Below the pieces are notes generated by a model, which saw nothing but the letters and a program-made list of their open reading frames with translations, ran no database searches and was not told the origin of the DNA. Below, one piece after another: positions 8,882 to 16,805 of a stretch of 64,000 bases of DNA. The DNA comes from DATDAH01 sp963792205 (GTDB lineage: Bacteria > Actinomycetota > Acidimicrobiia > Acidimicrobiales > DATDAH01). Numbering within the stretch: the first letter of the stretch is position 1; the number at the start of each line of letters is the position of its first letter. The translations under genes and the position numbers were made by a program. Where the stretch lies: the NCBI GenBank assembly GCA_963792205.1, contig CAWBVI010000012.1, forward strand, positions 38,566 to 102,565, given 5' to 3'.

Positions 8882-9885
8882 TCGAGTCCGAGCACCCCCG
8901 CCATCAGGGCGAGGTTCTCGGACAGCTCGGCCAGCGTCGCCTGCATGGCGGTCTTGTCCTCTTCCGTGAGCTCGGTGTACGAGAGGTAGCCGCCCTCGCC
9001 GTCCTCATATTCCGCCAGCTGGGCGTCCAGCTCCTCGAAGTTCGCCTGGATGTCGGCCAGGAGCTCCGGGTCGGCCGCTTCCAGCGCCGGGGCCAGGAGC
9101 TCGACGCCGACCTCGGAGCCCTCCACATTGGCCGCGAAGTCCCAGAGGTCGGTGTGCGAGTAGCGGTCTTCTTCACCGGTGATCTTGCCGGTCGAAACCT
9201 CCTCGATGAGGTCCGACGCACCCACGACCAGCGCGGCGGGCGGGATGTCCATGGCCTCGACCTGCTCCTGCAGCGTCTGCAGGTCGGCGTCGAGCTGGTC
9301 GGCGAAGGGCTCGGCCCCCTCGGTCGTGCCCTCCTCCCAGAGGATGTACTCGATGCGGTGCCAGCCGGTGAAGGCCGGGTCGTCCACGCCCTCGAAGTCG
9401 TCCACCCGGGCGTCGACGGCGCCGTCGATCTCCTCGACGAGGCCCGCAACCGGTTCGATGGCCTCCCAACCCTGACGGGACGGGGCGTAGAGCTCCATCG
9501 CCTCCTCCAGCTCGCCGGCGCGCACGGCGTCGGTGAACTCGGTGGTGGCGGCGATCGTGGCGTCGATCTGCTCGAGGACGTAGTCCTTGTACTCGACCAG
9601 GGCCTCGTCGACGAGCTCGTTGTCGACCGTGGCGCCCTCGTCGATGGCGCTGCTGCCGCTGGCCTCGGCCCCTGAGCCGGATCCCGAGCCGGACGAGGCG
9701 CAGGCCGACCCGCTGCTGCCCGAGTCGCCCGAGCCCGACGCGCCCGATGCCGATCCGCCCGAACCGGACCCCGACCCGCTGACGCACTCGCTGCGCACGT
9801 CGGCACCCTCGTCGTCACCGCAGGCCACCGAGAGCCCGCCCAGGCCGAGGGCCAGGAGCAGGGCTGCGATCATCCGCTTGTGCAT
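8878..9885 (-). CDS. efeO: EfeO-type imelysin-domain iron-binding protein
   Basis: Secreted component of an Efe ferrous-iron system. 335 residues with a lipoprotein-like signal (LSVACGDD), then about 60 residues of almost pure Ser/Gly/Ala low complexity (residues ~35-85), then an M75 imelysin domain. The domain holds the metal-binding HxxE motif in GWHRIEYILWEEG and the second conserved block LIEEVSTGKITGEEDRYSHTDLWDFAANVEGS. No cupredoxin domain is seen, so this is the short EfeM-like form. Stop overlaps efeB start (ATGA). An iron-box-like site lies 11-25 nt upstream of the start. No EfeU permease is present nearby. Confidence 0.88.
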   Translation of the reverse strand: MHKRMIAALLLALGLGGLSVACGDDEGADVRSECVSGSGSGSGGSASGASGSGDSGSSGSACASSGSGSGSGAEASGSSAIDEGATVDNELVDEALVEYKDYVLEQIDATIAATTEFTDAVRAGELEEAMELYAPSRQGWEAIEPVAGLVEEIDGAVDARVDDFEGVDDPAFTGWHRIEYILWEEGTTEGAEPFADQLDADLQTLQEQVEAMDIPPAALVVGASDLIEEVSTGKITGEEDRYSHTDLWDFAANVEGSEVGVELLAPALEAADPELLADIQANFEELDAQLAEYEDGEGGYLSYTELTEEDKTAMQATLAELSENLALMAGVLGLE

Positions 9886-9895
9886 GGGGGCGCAT

Positions 9896-9910
9896 GTTAG
9901 GTAGCCCTAA
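9896..9910. promoter_or_regulatory. Candidate DtxR/IdeR iron box upstream of efeO
   Basis: GTTAGGTAGCCCTAA on the plus strand contains the perfect inverted arms TTAGG and CCTAA and matches 11 of 15 positions of the IdeR core GTTAGGCTAACCTAA. It ends 11 nt before the efeO start on the opposite strand, an ideal repressor position. Same type as the site at 2633-2647. Confidence 0.55.
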
Positions 9911-9929
9911 TAGCTGAGCACAAGCCGAG

Positions 9930-11246
9930 CTAGTCCTCGACGACATGTTGGCGGAACTCGGACAGTGCCGCGGTCCAGCGCGCCCGGTCGAAGGTGCCGT
10001 CGGCGCGGACCGCAGCCGCGGCCGCCGCACCCATGGCCAAGGCGTGATGCGTGTTGTCCGGGACGAAGAGGCCCTGGCGGCCGAAGACCACCACCCGCTC
10101 GAGCTCCCGGGCCCAGTCGAGCACGGCCGCCAGGTCCCGTTCGAAGCCGACCCGGTACAGCGGATACACCCGAGCCAGGCGCTCGACGTGCACCCGGTGC
10201 GGCTGGGCGGCCGGGAGCCCGGCGCGATCGAGCCCCTCGGCCACCTGCCGGCCGAGGTCCTCGTCGCTGGCCAACCAGGTCGGGTCGCCGGCCGTGCAGG
10301 GCACCTCGGCGCACAGCACGGTGTGGTCGGACGGGTCATCCGGCGACGTCCGGTAGTTGGCGGGCTCGGACAGCCGGCTGAACCCGACGTCCGGCTCGGG
10401 GAAGTAGTGGGCGTCGAACTCGGTGTACGGCCGCCCGTCCAGGGTCAGGTACACGAGGGCCATGCCCCGATGCTCGAGCCCGGTCGCCGGTCCGCCCGCC
10501 ATGGCCGCCAGTGCGGTGACGGGCAGGGTGCTGAAGACCAGGCCGGCGTCGAGGGCCGCGAGATCGGTGACCGGCGTGCCGAGCCGGATCGACGCCCCGG
10601 CGTCGGCGGCGGCCTCGGCCAGCGCCTCACTGATCTGGCCGAAGCCCCGCCGGGGGTAGAGGAAGGTGGCCCCGCCGCGCTGAGCCGTGACCAGGCGCCG
10701 GACGATGGCGCCGGGTCCGGCCGCGCTGACCCGGCGCCGGGCCAGCTCGCCGGACAGCTGATCGGGGGGGACGCCCCACAACTTCTCGACGTAGGGGGCG
10801 TAGAAGGCATCGGCCATCGTCGGGCCCAGGCCGGCCCGGACGACCTCGGCGAAGGTGTCGGCCCGTGGGCGCCGGAAGGGTGACGCCACCGTGTCCAACC
10901 CGGCGCCCACGGCGAGACGGGGCGGCAGGCGGGTGAGGAGCTCCTTCGCCCGGAGGGGGAAGGACAACCACCGGCCCGCCATCCGGATCCGGCCGTGGCG
11001 GGGGCGCAGCTGGAGGTCGTCGCCCAGCAGGCCCCGCACGTCGGCGAGCAGCTCGGGCGAGGTCGACGGGTGCAGGCGGTGGCTGCCGAAGTCGACCCGG
11101 ACCCCGTCCACCTCGTGGCTCCCCGCCATCCCCCCGACCCGGTCGGCCGCCTCGTGGACGACCACCGAGTGCCCGGCCCGGGCGAGCCGCCACGCCGCCA
11201 TCAGGCCGGCCGGGCCCGCCCCGATCACCGCCACCTCCGTGCTCAT
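9930..11246 (-). CDS. FAD-dependent amine-oxidase/protoporphyrinogen-oxidase-like oxidoreductase
   Basis: 438 residues; ATG at 11246 chosen over a TTG three codons upstream that would sit against the preceding stop. The N-terminal dinucleotide fold reads VAVIGAGPAGLMAAWRLARAGH, followed by VHEAADRVGGMAGS. The C-terminal FAD segment is VVVFGRQGLFVPDNTHHALAMG. Middle blocks such as YAPYVEKLWGVPPDQLS are typical of COG1232 proteins (PPO-like and UDP-galactopyranose-mutase-like oxidoreductases). The gene begins a few nt after the iron ABC ATPase and is probably cotranscribed with it. A true heme-pathway oxidase is encoded separately at 18.7 kb, so this paralogue likely does something else; substrate unknown. 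Confidence 0.72.
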   Translation of the reverse strand: MSTEVAVIGAGPAGLMAAWRLARAGHSVVVHEAADRVGGMAGSHEVDGVRVDFGSHRLHPSTSPELLADVRGLLGDDLQLRPRHGRIRMAGRWLSFPLRAKELLTRLPPRLAVGAGLDTVASPFRRPRADTFAEVVRAGLGPTMADAFYAPYVEKLWGVPPDQLSGELARRRVSAAGPGAIVRRLVTAQRGGATFLYPRRGFGQISEALAEAAADAGASIRLGTPVTDLAALDAGLVFSTLPVTALAAMAGGPATGLEHRGMALVYLTLDGRPYTEFDAHYFPEPDVGFSRLSEPANYRTSPDDPSDHTVLCAEVPCTAGDPTWLASDEDLGRQVAEGLDRAGLPAAQPHRVHVERLARVYPLYRVGFERDLAAVLDWARELERVVVFGRQGLFVPDNTHHALAMGAAAAAAVRADGTFDRARWTAALSEFRQHVVED

Positions 11247-11251
11247 GCGGC

Positions 11252-12283
11252 TCAAGCCAGGGGGAAGGCGACGGCCGGGGGGCCGGCGTAGGTGACCGCC
11301 ACACGATCGCCGCGGGCGTGGGCCGGAGCCTGGGCGACGCGGATCGTGAGGCCGGTGCCGCCGTCGAGGCGGACCGCGTACACGGTGTCGTGTCCGTAGA
11401 ACTCGACCAGCTCGACCACCCCGTCGTCGCCCGATCCCACCTGGAGGTGCTCGGGCCGGAGCAGGACCTGCACGTCGCCGTCGGCCCGTTCACGCAGGGT
11501 GACCCCGCCCACCGGGGTGGCCACCCCCTCCCCCGCCGCCGTGCCCGCGAGCAGGTTGGCGTCGCCCACGAAGCCCGCCACCCACGGCGTGGCGGGGCGG
11601 TCGTAGAGCTCGGCGGGCGCGGCCTGCTGGACGATCTCGCCCTGGGCCATGACCGCCACCTCGTCACCGAGCACGAAGGCCTCGTCCTGGTCGTGGGTCA
11701 CGAACACGGTGGTCACGCCGACCTCGGCCAGCAGGTGGTGGACCTCGGTGCGGACCTGGACCCGCAGCGAGGTGTCGAGGTTCGAGAAGGGCTCGTCGAG
11801 CAGCAGCGCCGCCGGCCGCGGCGCCAGCGCCCGGGCCAGGGCCACCCGCTGCTGCTGGCCTCCGGAGAGGGTGGCGGGCAGGCGGTCGCCCAGCCCGGCG
11901 AGACCGACCATCTCGAGGGCGCCCTGCACCCGAGCCGCCCGGTCCGGGCCGCGGGGCAGACCGTAGGCCACGTTGCGGGACACGCTCAGGTGCGGGAAGA
12001 GCGCTCCGTCCTGGAACACCATGCCGATGCGGCGGCGCTCCGGCGGCACCCACCGGCCCCGGCCGGTCAGGACGTCGTCCCCGAGCCGCACCTCGCCGGC
12101 GTCCGGCTGCTCGAGACCGGCCACGATGCGCAGCAGCGTGGTCTTGCCGCACCCCGACGGCCCCAGCAGGGCGACCATCCTCCCGGCCGTCACCGTCAGC
12201 GACACCCCACGCAGCACGGGCTCGTCCGTGAAGGCCTTGGTGACGTCGGTCGCCGCCAGCGCCGCGGCGTGCTCCAGGGTCAC
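11252..12283 (-). CDS. fbpC: Ferric-iron-type ABC transporter ATP-binding protein (FbpC/PotA type)
   Basis: 343-residue ATPase, GTG start at 12283; upstream codons overlap the divergent lipoprotein gene and are not used. Walker A GPSGCGKTT, Q-loop VFQDGALFPHLSV, signature LSGGQQQR, Walker B LLLDEPFSNLD and switch VTHDQDEA are all present. A C-terminal TOBE-like domain follows (LRPEHLQVG ... VEFYGHDTVYAV). The class serves iron, sulfate, polyamine or sugar importers. The permease and binding protein at 27-2611 lack a neighbouring ATPase, so this gene 9 kb away is the likely partner. Confidence 0.82.
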   Translation of the reverse strand: MTLEHAAALAATDVTKAFTDEPVLRGVSLTVTAGRMVALLGPSGCGKTTLLRIVAGLEQPDAGEVRLGDDVLTGRGRWVPPERRRIGMVFQDGALFPHLSVSRNVAYGLPRGPDRAARVQGALEMVGLAGLGDRLPATLSGGQQQRVALARALAPRPAALLLDEPFSNLDTSLRVQVRTEVHHLLAEVGVTTVFVTHDQDEAFVLGDEVAVMAQGEIVQQAAPAELYDRPATPWVAGFVGDANLLAGTAAGEGVATPVGGVTLRERADGDVQVLLRPEHLQVGSGDDGVVELVEFYGHDTVYAVRLDGGTGLTIRVAQAPAHARGDRVAVTYAGPPAVAFPLA

Positions 12284-12344
12284 GGCGCCGCAGGGTACAT
12301 AGCCGTCGGGGAACCAGGCTGGGACGGCGGCTCGTCCAACGGCC

Positions 12345-13301
12345 ATGACCACGACGCGACGTCGGCTCGCCGCCCTGGTGGCGGGCCTCCTGCTGCTCCT
12401 GTCCGCCTGCTCCGGCACCGATGACTCCGGCGGCGACAGCGCCAGCGGCGGCGGCGGGGAGGAATCGGGCTTCACCGCGGACACGACGAGCGCCGAGGGC
12501 GGCGCCGAGGATGCGGCAGGCGACGGCGACGCCCTCGCGGCCGCCGAGGGCGAGAGCGCCAGCGGCGGGGGGAACGCCGGCGGGGGTGGGAACACCGTCG
12601 ACCCGGCCGTGGCGGCCGAGAACCGCCAGATCATCTCGGTCGGCGAGATCCACATCACCGTGGCCGACCTCAACCGGGCCGTGCGCGACGTCGAGCGCCT
12701 GGTGGGTGACGCCCGCGGCCTGATCTTCGGCGAGGACACCGACCTGCGCACCGGGGCCCGCACCCGGCTCGTGGTGAAGGTGCCGCCCGAACGGTTCCGC
12801 CTGATCCTGGCCGACCTGGCCGACCTCGGCGAGGTCCAGACCCAGTCCGTCACCACCGACGACGTCACCGACCAGGTGGTCGACCTCGACAGCCGCATCG
12901 CCACCGCCGAGGCCAGCGTCTTCCGCCTCCGGGCGCTGCTCGCGGACGCCGACGTGGTGGCCGACATCGCGCACATCGAGGGCCAGCTCCTCCAGCGCGA
13001 GACCGACCTCGAGACGCTGCGGGGCCAGCGCCGCACGATCGAGCAGCAGGTCGCCATGGCCACGATCACCGTGGTCCTCCGCGGCGAGCGGACCGCGCCC
13101 CCACCGCCCCCAGAGCCCGAGGACCCGCCCCAGAAGGGCTTCCTCGACGGCCTCCGGGGTGGCGCCCGCGCCCTGCGCACCGTGGCGATCGGCCTCTCGG
13201 CCGTGGCCGGCGCCCTGCTGCCCTGGAGCCCCCTCCTGCTCGTTGCCGGCTTCGTGATCTGGCGGGTGACCCGCCGCAAGCCGGTGACCCCGGCCACCTA
13301 G
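12345..13301 (+). CDS. DUF4349-domain lipoprotein
   Basis: 318 residues. Signal peptide with lipobox LLSACSG at about residue 21, then a roughly 60-residue Gly/Ser/Glu-rich linker. The DUF4349 domain spans residues ~95-250: ISVGEIHITVADLNRAVRDVE, VVKVPPERF, then a predicted coiled coil with the family's VVDLDSRIATAEASVFRLR and IEGQLLQRETDLETLRGQ. One transmembrane helix (WSPLLLVAGFVIWRV) lies at the C-terminus. Function of the family is unknown; topology suggests an envelope-anchored coiled-coil protein. The stop shares CTAG with the convergent helicase gene. Confidence 0.82.
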   Translation: MTTTRRRLAALVAGLLLLLSACSGTDDSGGDSASGGGGEESGFTADTTSAEGGAEDAAGDGDALAAAEGESASGGGNAGGGGNTVDPAVAAENRQIISVGEIHITVADLNRAVRDVERLVGDARGLIFGEDTDLRTGARTRLVVKVPPERFRLILADLADLGEVQTQSVTTDDVTDQVVDLDSRIATAEASVFRLRALLADADVVADIAHIEGQLLQRETDLETLRGQRRTIEQQVAMATITVVLRGERTAPPPPPEPEDPPQKGFLDGLRGGARALRTVAIGLSAVAGALLPWSPLLLVAGFVIWRVTRRKPVTPAT

Positions 13302-15382
13302 GCGGCGGCGGTGGAGGCCTCCCGCAGGGGCTCGGGCAACCCTCGGGCGTGGACCACGGACAGGCGCTGCGTGGCCCGGGTGAGGGCGACGTAGAGGGAG
13401 CGCAGGCCGGCGGGCTCCTCGTCGACGATGGCGGCGGGCTCGACCACCACGGCGGCGTCGAGCTCCAGGCCCTTGGCCAGGTCGACCGGCACCAGCGTGA
13501 CCCGGTGGTCGAGACCCCGCCGGGTGGCCCGTCCGTAGTCCACGCCGGCCGTCTCGAAGGCCTCGGCCACCGCCTCGACCAGCGAGCGGGGGACGATGAC
13601 GGCGACGTTGCCGGGGTTGACGGCCGCGCTCGCCCGCACCGAGGCCGCCACGACCTCGGCGCCGAGGCCCGAGGGCTCCAGCACCCGGACGAACTCCGGC
13701 GGGTCCTCGCCCGGGCGCACGGCCAGCGGCGGCGTCAGCCACGGCGCGCTGGCGCCCAGCACCGCGACGGCGGGACCCATGATCGACGCCGGGATGCGGT
13801 AGCCGACGGTGAGCTCGATGTGGCGCGGCGGTCGTCGGTCGGGCAGGTGCGCCAGCACACCTTCCCAGTCGGTGGCGGCCCACGGCCCGGTGGCCTGGCC
13901 GATGTCGCCCACGACGGTCATGGAGCCCGACAGCGAGCGCCGGTCGAGCATCCGCAGCTCCATGGGTGACCGGTCCTGGGCCTCGTCGACCACGATGTGG
14001 CCGAAGGTCCGCACCTCGTCCCGACCCCGGACGGGCCCGAGGAAGGCGTGGGCCTCGTCGAGCAGGGGGACGTCGTCGACCGTCCAGACCACGTCGTCGG
14101 CGTGGGCGGAACGGGGCCGGTGCAGAGCCATGGCCTCGGCCTCGCTCAGCGTCCCTCGGGCGGCGTGGCGCAACAGGGCGCGCGAGCCGAACAGGTCGTG
14201 GAGCAGGTGCTCCGGCGTGAGCCGGGGCCACATCCATTCGAGGGCCTCGCGGACCTCGCGGGTCCGCCGCACGGCACCCCGGACCTCGCCCGGGTCGAGC
14301 TCGCGGCTGGTGCTCGCCGCCAGCTCGGCGAAGACCTGCTGCTCGACGAAGCGGCGGCCGGAGTTGTGCGTCCGGAAGCGCCGGCGGGCGCCGCGCACGA
14401 TCTCGCGGGAGCGTTCCCGGCTGAGGCGCAGGCGGCCGCGGCCGTGAGGGACGACCAGATCCCAGCGCAGCGGCCGCTCGCGGTCATCCAGGGCGCGGGA
14501 CAGCACCGTACTCATGCGGTGGTCGCCCTTGATCCGCCCCACGTCGGGGACGTCGCGCCCCTCCACGGTCGGGCCGGGCACCAGGTCGGCGGTGACCGCC
14601 AGCTCCACCCCCACCTCACCGAGCGAGGGCAGGACGTGTTCGATGTAGCCGAGGAACAGGCGGTTCGGCCCGACCACCAGCACGCCCTGGCCCTCCAGCG
14701 GGAAGCGGTGCGTGTAGAGCAGGTAGGCGGCGCGGTGCAGGGCGACCACCGTCTTGCCGGTGCCGGGGCCACCCTGGACGACAAGGATCCCGGGCAGCTC
14801 GGAGCGGATGATGGCGTCCTGCTCGGCCTGGATCGTGGCCACGATGTCGCCGAGCCGGCCCGTCCGGGCCTCCTCCAGCGACGCCAGCAGGGCGGCCTTG
14901 CCGACGAGGTCCGAGCCGGCCCCTTCGGCCAGGAGGGCCTCGCCGTCGAAGACCTCGTCCTCCATCGCCAGCAGCTTGCGGCCCCGGGTGGCGAAGTGCC
15001 GGCGCCGGTAGAGGCCCATCGGGTCCCGACCCGTGGCCCGGTAGAACGGCTCGGCCACGGGCGCCCGCCAGTCGATGACCAGCGGCTCGTAGTCCTCGTC
15101 GGCCACGGCGATGCGCCCGATGTGGAAGCGCTCCCCGCCGTTGTCCTCGTCCCGGTCGATGCGTCCGAAGACGAGCGACGCGTCGCCGATGTGGAGCTGG
15201 GTCAAGCGGCTGACGATGCTCTCGTGGATCACTTCCCGCTCGAAGCGGGCCTGGTTGGTGCCCCCGCGGCCCACCTCGACCATCTCGGCCAGGCGCGAGG
15301 CGGAACGGCGGCTGTTCTCGAGGGCGTCGTAGGCCCGGTCGAGGTGCGCCTGCTCGGCTTCCAGGTCGGCGTCAAGGGACAT
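13298..15382 (-). CDS. helR: HelD/HelR-type UvrD-like helicase
   Basis: 694-residue superfamily-1 ATPase. Residues ~1-60 form a charged coiled coil, as in RNA-polymerase-binding HelD proteins. Motif I is VVQGGPGTGKTVVALHRAAYLL, motif II HIVVDEAQDRSPMEL, motif III VVGDIGQATG, and the C-terminal motifs include GYRIPASI, KGLELDAAVV and YVALTRATQRL. HelD-family proteins remove stalled RNA polymerase from DNA; actinobacterial HelR also displaces rifampicin. No rifampicin-associated element was recognized upstream, so resistance is not claimed. Confidence 0.82.
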   Translation of the reverse strand: MSLDADLEAEQAHLDRAYDALENSRRSASRLAEMVEVGRGGTNQARFEREVIHESIVSRLTQLHIGDASLVFGRIDRDEDNGGERFHIGRIAVADEDYEPLVIDWRAPVAEPFYRATGRDPMGLYRRRHFATRGRKLLAMEDEVFDGEALLAEGAGSDLVGKAALLASLEEARTGRLGDIVATIQAEQDAIIRSELPGILVVQGGPGTGKTVVALHRAAYLLYTHRFPLEGQGVLVVGPNRLFLGYIEHVLPSLGEVGVELAVTADLVPGPTVEGRDVPDVGRIKGDHRMSTVLSRALDDRERPLRWDLVVPHGRGRLRLSRERSREIVRGARRRFRTHNSGRRFVEQQVFAELAASTSRELDPGEVRGAVRRTREVREALEWMWPRLTPEHLLHDLFGSRALLRHAARGTLSEAEAMALHRPRSAHADDVVWTVDDVPLLDEAHAFLGPVRGRDEVRTFGHIVVDEAQDRSPMELRMLDRRSLSGSMTVVGDIGQATGPWAATDWEGVLAHLPDRRPPRHIELTVGYRIPASIMGPAVAVLGASAPWLTPPLAVRPGEDPPEFVRVLEPSGLGAEVVAASVRASAAVNPGNVAVIVPRSLVEAVAEAFETAGVDYGRATRRGLDHRVTLVPVDLAKGLELDAAVVVEPAAIVDEEPAGLRSLYVALTRATQRLSVVHARGLPEPLREASTAAA

Positions 15383-15464
15383 GGGGAACAGGCGATCCTA
15401 CCGGCCCCACGGCCCCCGGACGATCTGCCACGATCCCGGACATGAGCATGTTCGAGGGCCGCAG

Positions 15465-16361
15465 TTGACGACCACCGCCCTCGTCCTGGGCGCCGGGGGC
15501 CTGACCGGTGGTGCCTTCCACGCCGGCGTCCTGCTGGGACTGCTCGACGGCGGGTGGGACGCCGCCACGGCCGACCTGATCCTCGGCACGTCGGCGGGGG
15601 CCTCGACCGGATCGAGCCTGCGGGCGGGGATCCCCGTGGCGGACCTCTACGGCGGGCAGACCGGCGGCGAGGTGTCGGCGGCGACCGAGGCCCGCCGACG
15701 CGCGCTGCCCCCCACCCTCGACTTCGCCCGGCCCGATCGGCGGTTCGGCCTGCCGCTCTCGCCCTCCCTCGGGGGTCGCGCCCTGTTCCGGCGGGGACGG
15801 CCCCGCTACGGGCTGGGGTGGGCCGGCTGGCTGCCCCGGGGACAAATGGACACGCGGCGGATCGCGGCCCGCATCGACGGCCTCTTCGGGGACGAACGGT
15901 GGCCCACGCAGCCGTTCTGGGCCTGCGCGGTGCGCATCCGAGACGGCCGCCGGCGGGTGTTCGGCCGGGACGAGTCCGAGGCCACCGTCGGCCAGGCCGT
16001 GGCCGCCTCGTCCGCCGTGCCCGGGCTGCTCGCCCCGGTCCGGATCGACGGCGACGAGCACGTGGACGGCGCTGTGTACTCCCCCACCAACGTCGACCTC
16101 GTGGCCGGCCTCGGCTACGACCGGGTGATCGTGTCGGCACCCATGGCGGGGAGCACCGATCTCCGCGACCTGGCCCGGGGCTACCACAGCCGCCTGCTCA
16201 GGTCAGAGGTCGCGGCCGTGCGTCAGCGGGGCACGGAGGTCCTGGTCATCCCGCCGGACGCCGCCACGCTCGCCGCCATGGGCGACGACGCGATGCGCCC
16301 GGGGGCCGAGCGCGAGGTGGCCGAGGCCGCCCGCCGGCTGGGGCAGACCGCCGGCGCCTGA
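15465..16361 (+). CDS. Patatin-like phospholipase family protein
   Basis: 298 residues from a TTG at 15465; the nearby ATGs at 15442 and 15448 are out of frame. The patatin Ser-Asp dyad is intact: oxyanion loop GAGGLTGGAFHAG, nucleophile elbow GTSAGAS, and catalytic aspartate in HVDGAVYSPTNVD. The AVAASSAVPGLLAPV block before the aspartate is also typical. Cytoplasmic lipid acyl hydrolase; substrate unknown. It is divergent to the helicase, and the first copy of the 113-bp repeat begins 11 nt after its stop. Confidence 0.82.
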   Translation: MTTTALVLGAGGLTGGAFHAGVLLGLLDGGWDAATADLILGTSAGASTGSSLRAGIPVADLYGGQTGGEVSAATEARRRALPPTLDFARPDRRFGLPLSPSLGGRALFRRGRPRYGLGWAGWLPRGQMDTRRIAARIDGLFGDERWPTQPFWACAVRIRDGRRRVFGRDESEATVGQAVAASSAVPGLLAPVRIDGDEHVDGAVYSPTNVDLVAGLGYDRVIVSAPMAGSTDLRDLARGYHSRLLRSEVAAVRQRGTEVLVIPPDAATLAAMGDDAMRPGAEREVAEAARRLGQTAGA

Positions 16362-16372
16362 CCCGCCGCTTG

Positions 16373-16485
16373 GGACGTGCGCGGAAAGGCTGAGGCCTGG
16401 TGCGCTTGACCTGGGACATCGCCAAGCTGCGCTTGGCGATCACCGCTGTGCTTGCCTGGTCGCCTCGCCTATCGGCTCGGCTCCT
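16373..16485 (+). repeat. 113-bp dispersed repeat, copy 1
   Basis: Starts GGACGTGC and ends TCGGCTCGGCTCCT. Contains a perfect hairpin at 16418-16440 with 10-nt arms ATCGCCAAGC and GCTTGGCGAT around TGC. Identical base for base to copy 4 at 45874-45986, 29 kb away. Lies 11 nt after the patatin stop; its last base is also the first base of the converging small gene's stop codon. Confidence 0.9.
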
Positions 16486-16748
16486 TAGTCGCCGACCTCC
16501 TCGCCCACCTCGCGCAGCGCGTCACGGAGGGCGAGGCGGAGGCGCCGGGCGACGGTCGGCGACAGGTGGGCCACGAGCCCGGCCCCGGCGGCGCCGACTT
16601 CCTCGACCGTGAGGACGATGCGGGGCTCGGCGTCCTCGTAGTCGTCGCTGATCGCCACCGCCCACGACACCTTGGTGATGTCGTACTCCTCGGCGTCGGG
16701 CGGCAGGTCGGCGTCGGTGGCGGGGTAGTCGTCGATCGAGCGGCGCAC
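16485..16748 (-). CDS. Small hypothetical protein
   Basis: 87 codons from GTG at 16748 (RRSIDDYPATDADLPPDAEEYDI). Acidic, no signal peptide or membrane segment. The middle reads KVSWAVAISDDYEDAEPRIVLTVEEVG like a beta-rich fold, and the end is an amphipathic helix (SPTVARRLRLALRDALREVG). No family recognized. The frame is open a little further upstream without another good start. It is divergent to hemE. Composition and secondary-structure pattern favour a real gene. Confidence 0.55.
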   Translation of the reverse strand: MRRSIDDYPATDADLPPDAEEYDITKVSWAVAISDDYEDAEPRIVLTVEEVGAAGAGLVAHLSPTVARRLRLALRDALREVGEEVGD

Positions 16749-16805
16749 GCCCGCCAGCTTCGCGGACTGCGGCCTCCGGGAGGTGCGTCAGTACGGTGAT
16801 CCGCC

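Noticed and set aside
12284..13297. Upstream extension of the iron ABC ATPase frame through the DUF4349 gene
   Set aside because: The extension is Ser/Arg-rich antisense sequence; the ABC domain begins just after the GTG at 12283.
13298..15382. Rifampicin resistance claim for the HelR-like protein
   Set aside because: No rifamycin-associated promoter element was identified and not every HelD-type protein confers resistance.
16373..16485. Peptide-coding interpretation of the 113-bp repeat (minus strand, ending IAKRSLAMSQ...)
   Set aside because: The frame is open throughout, but copy 3 differs by many radical amino-acid changes while the DNA hairpin is unchanged, so structure rather than protein appears conserved.
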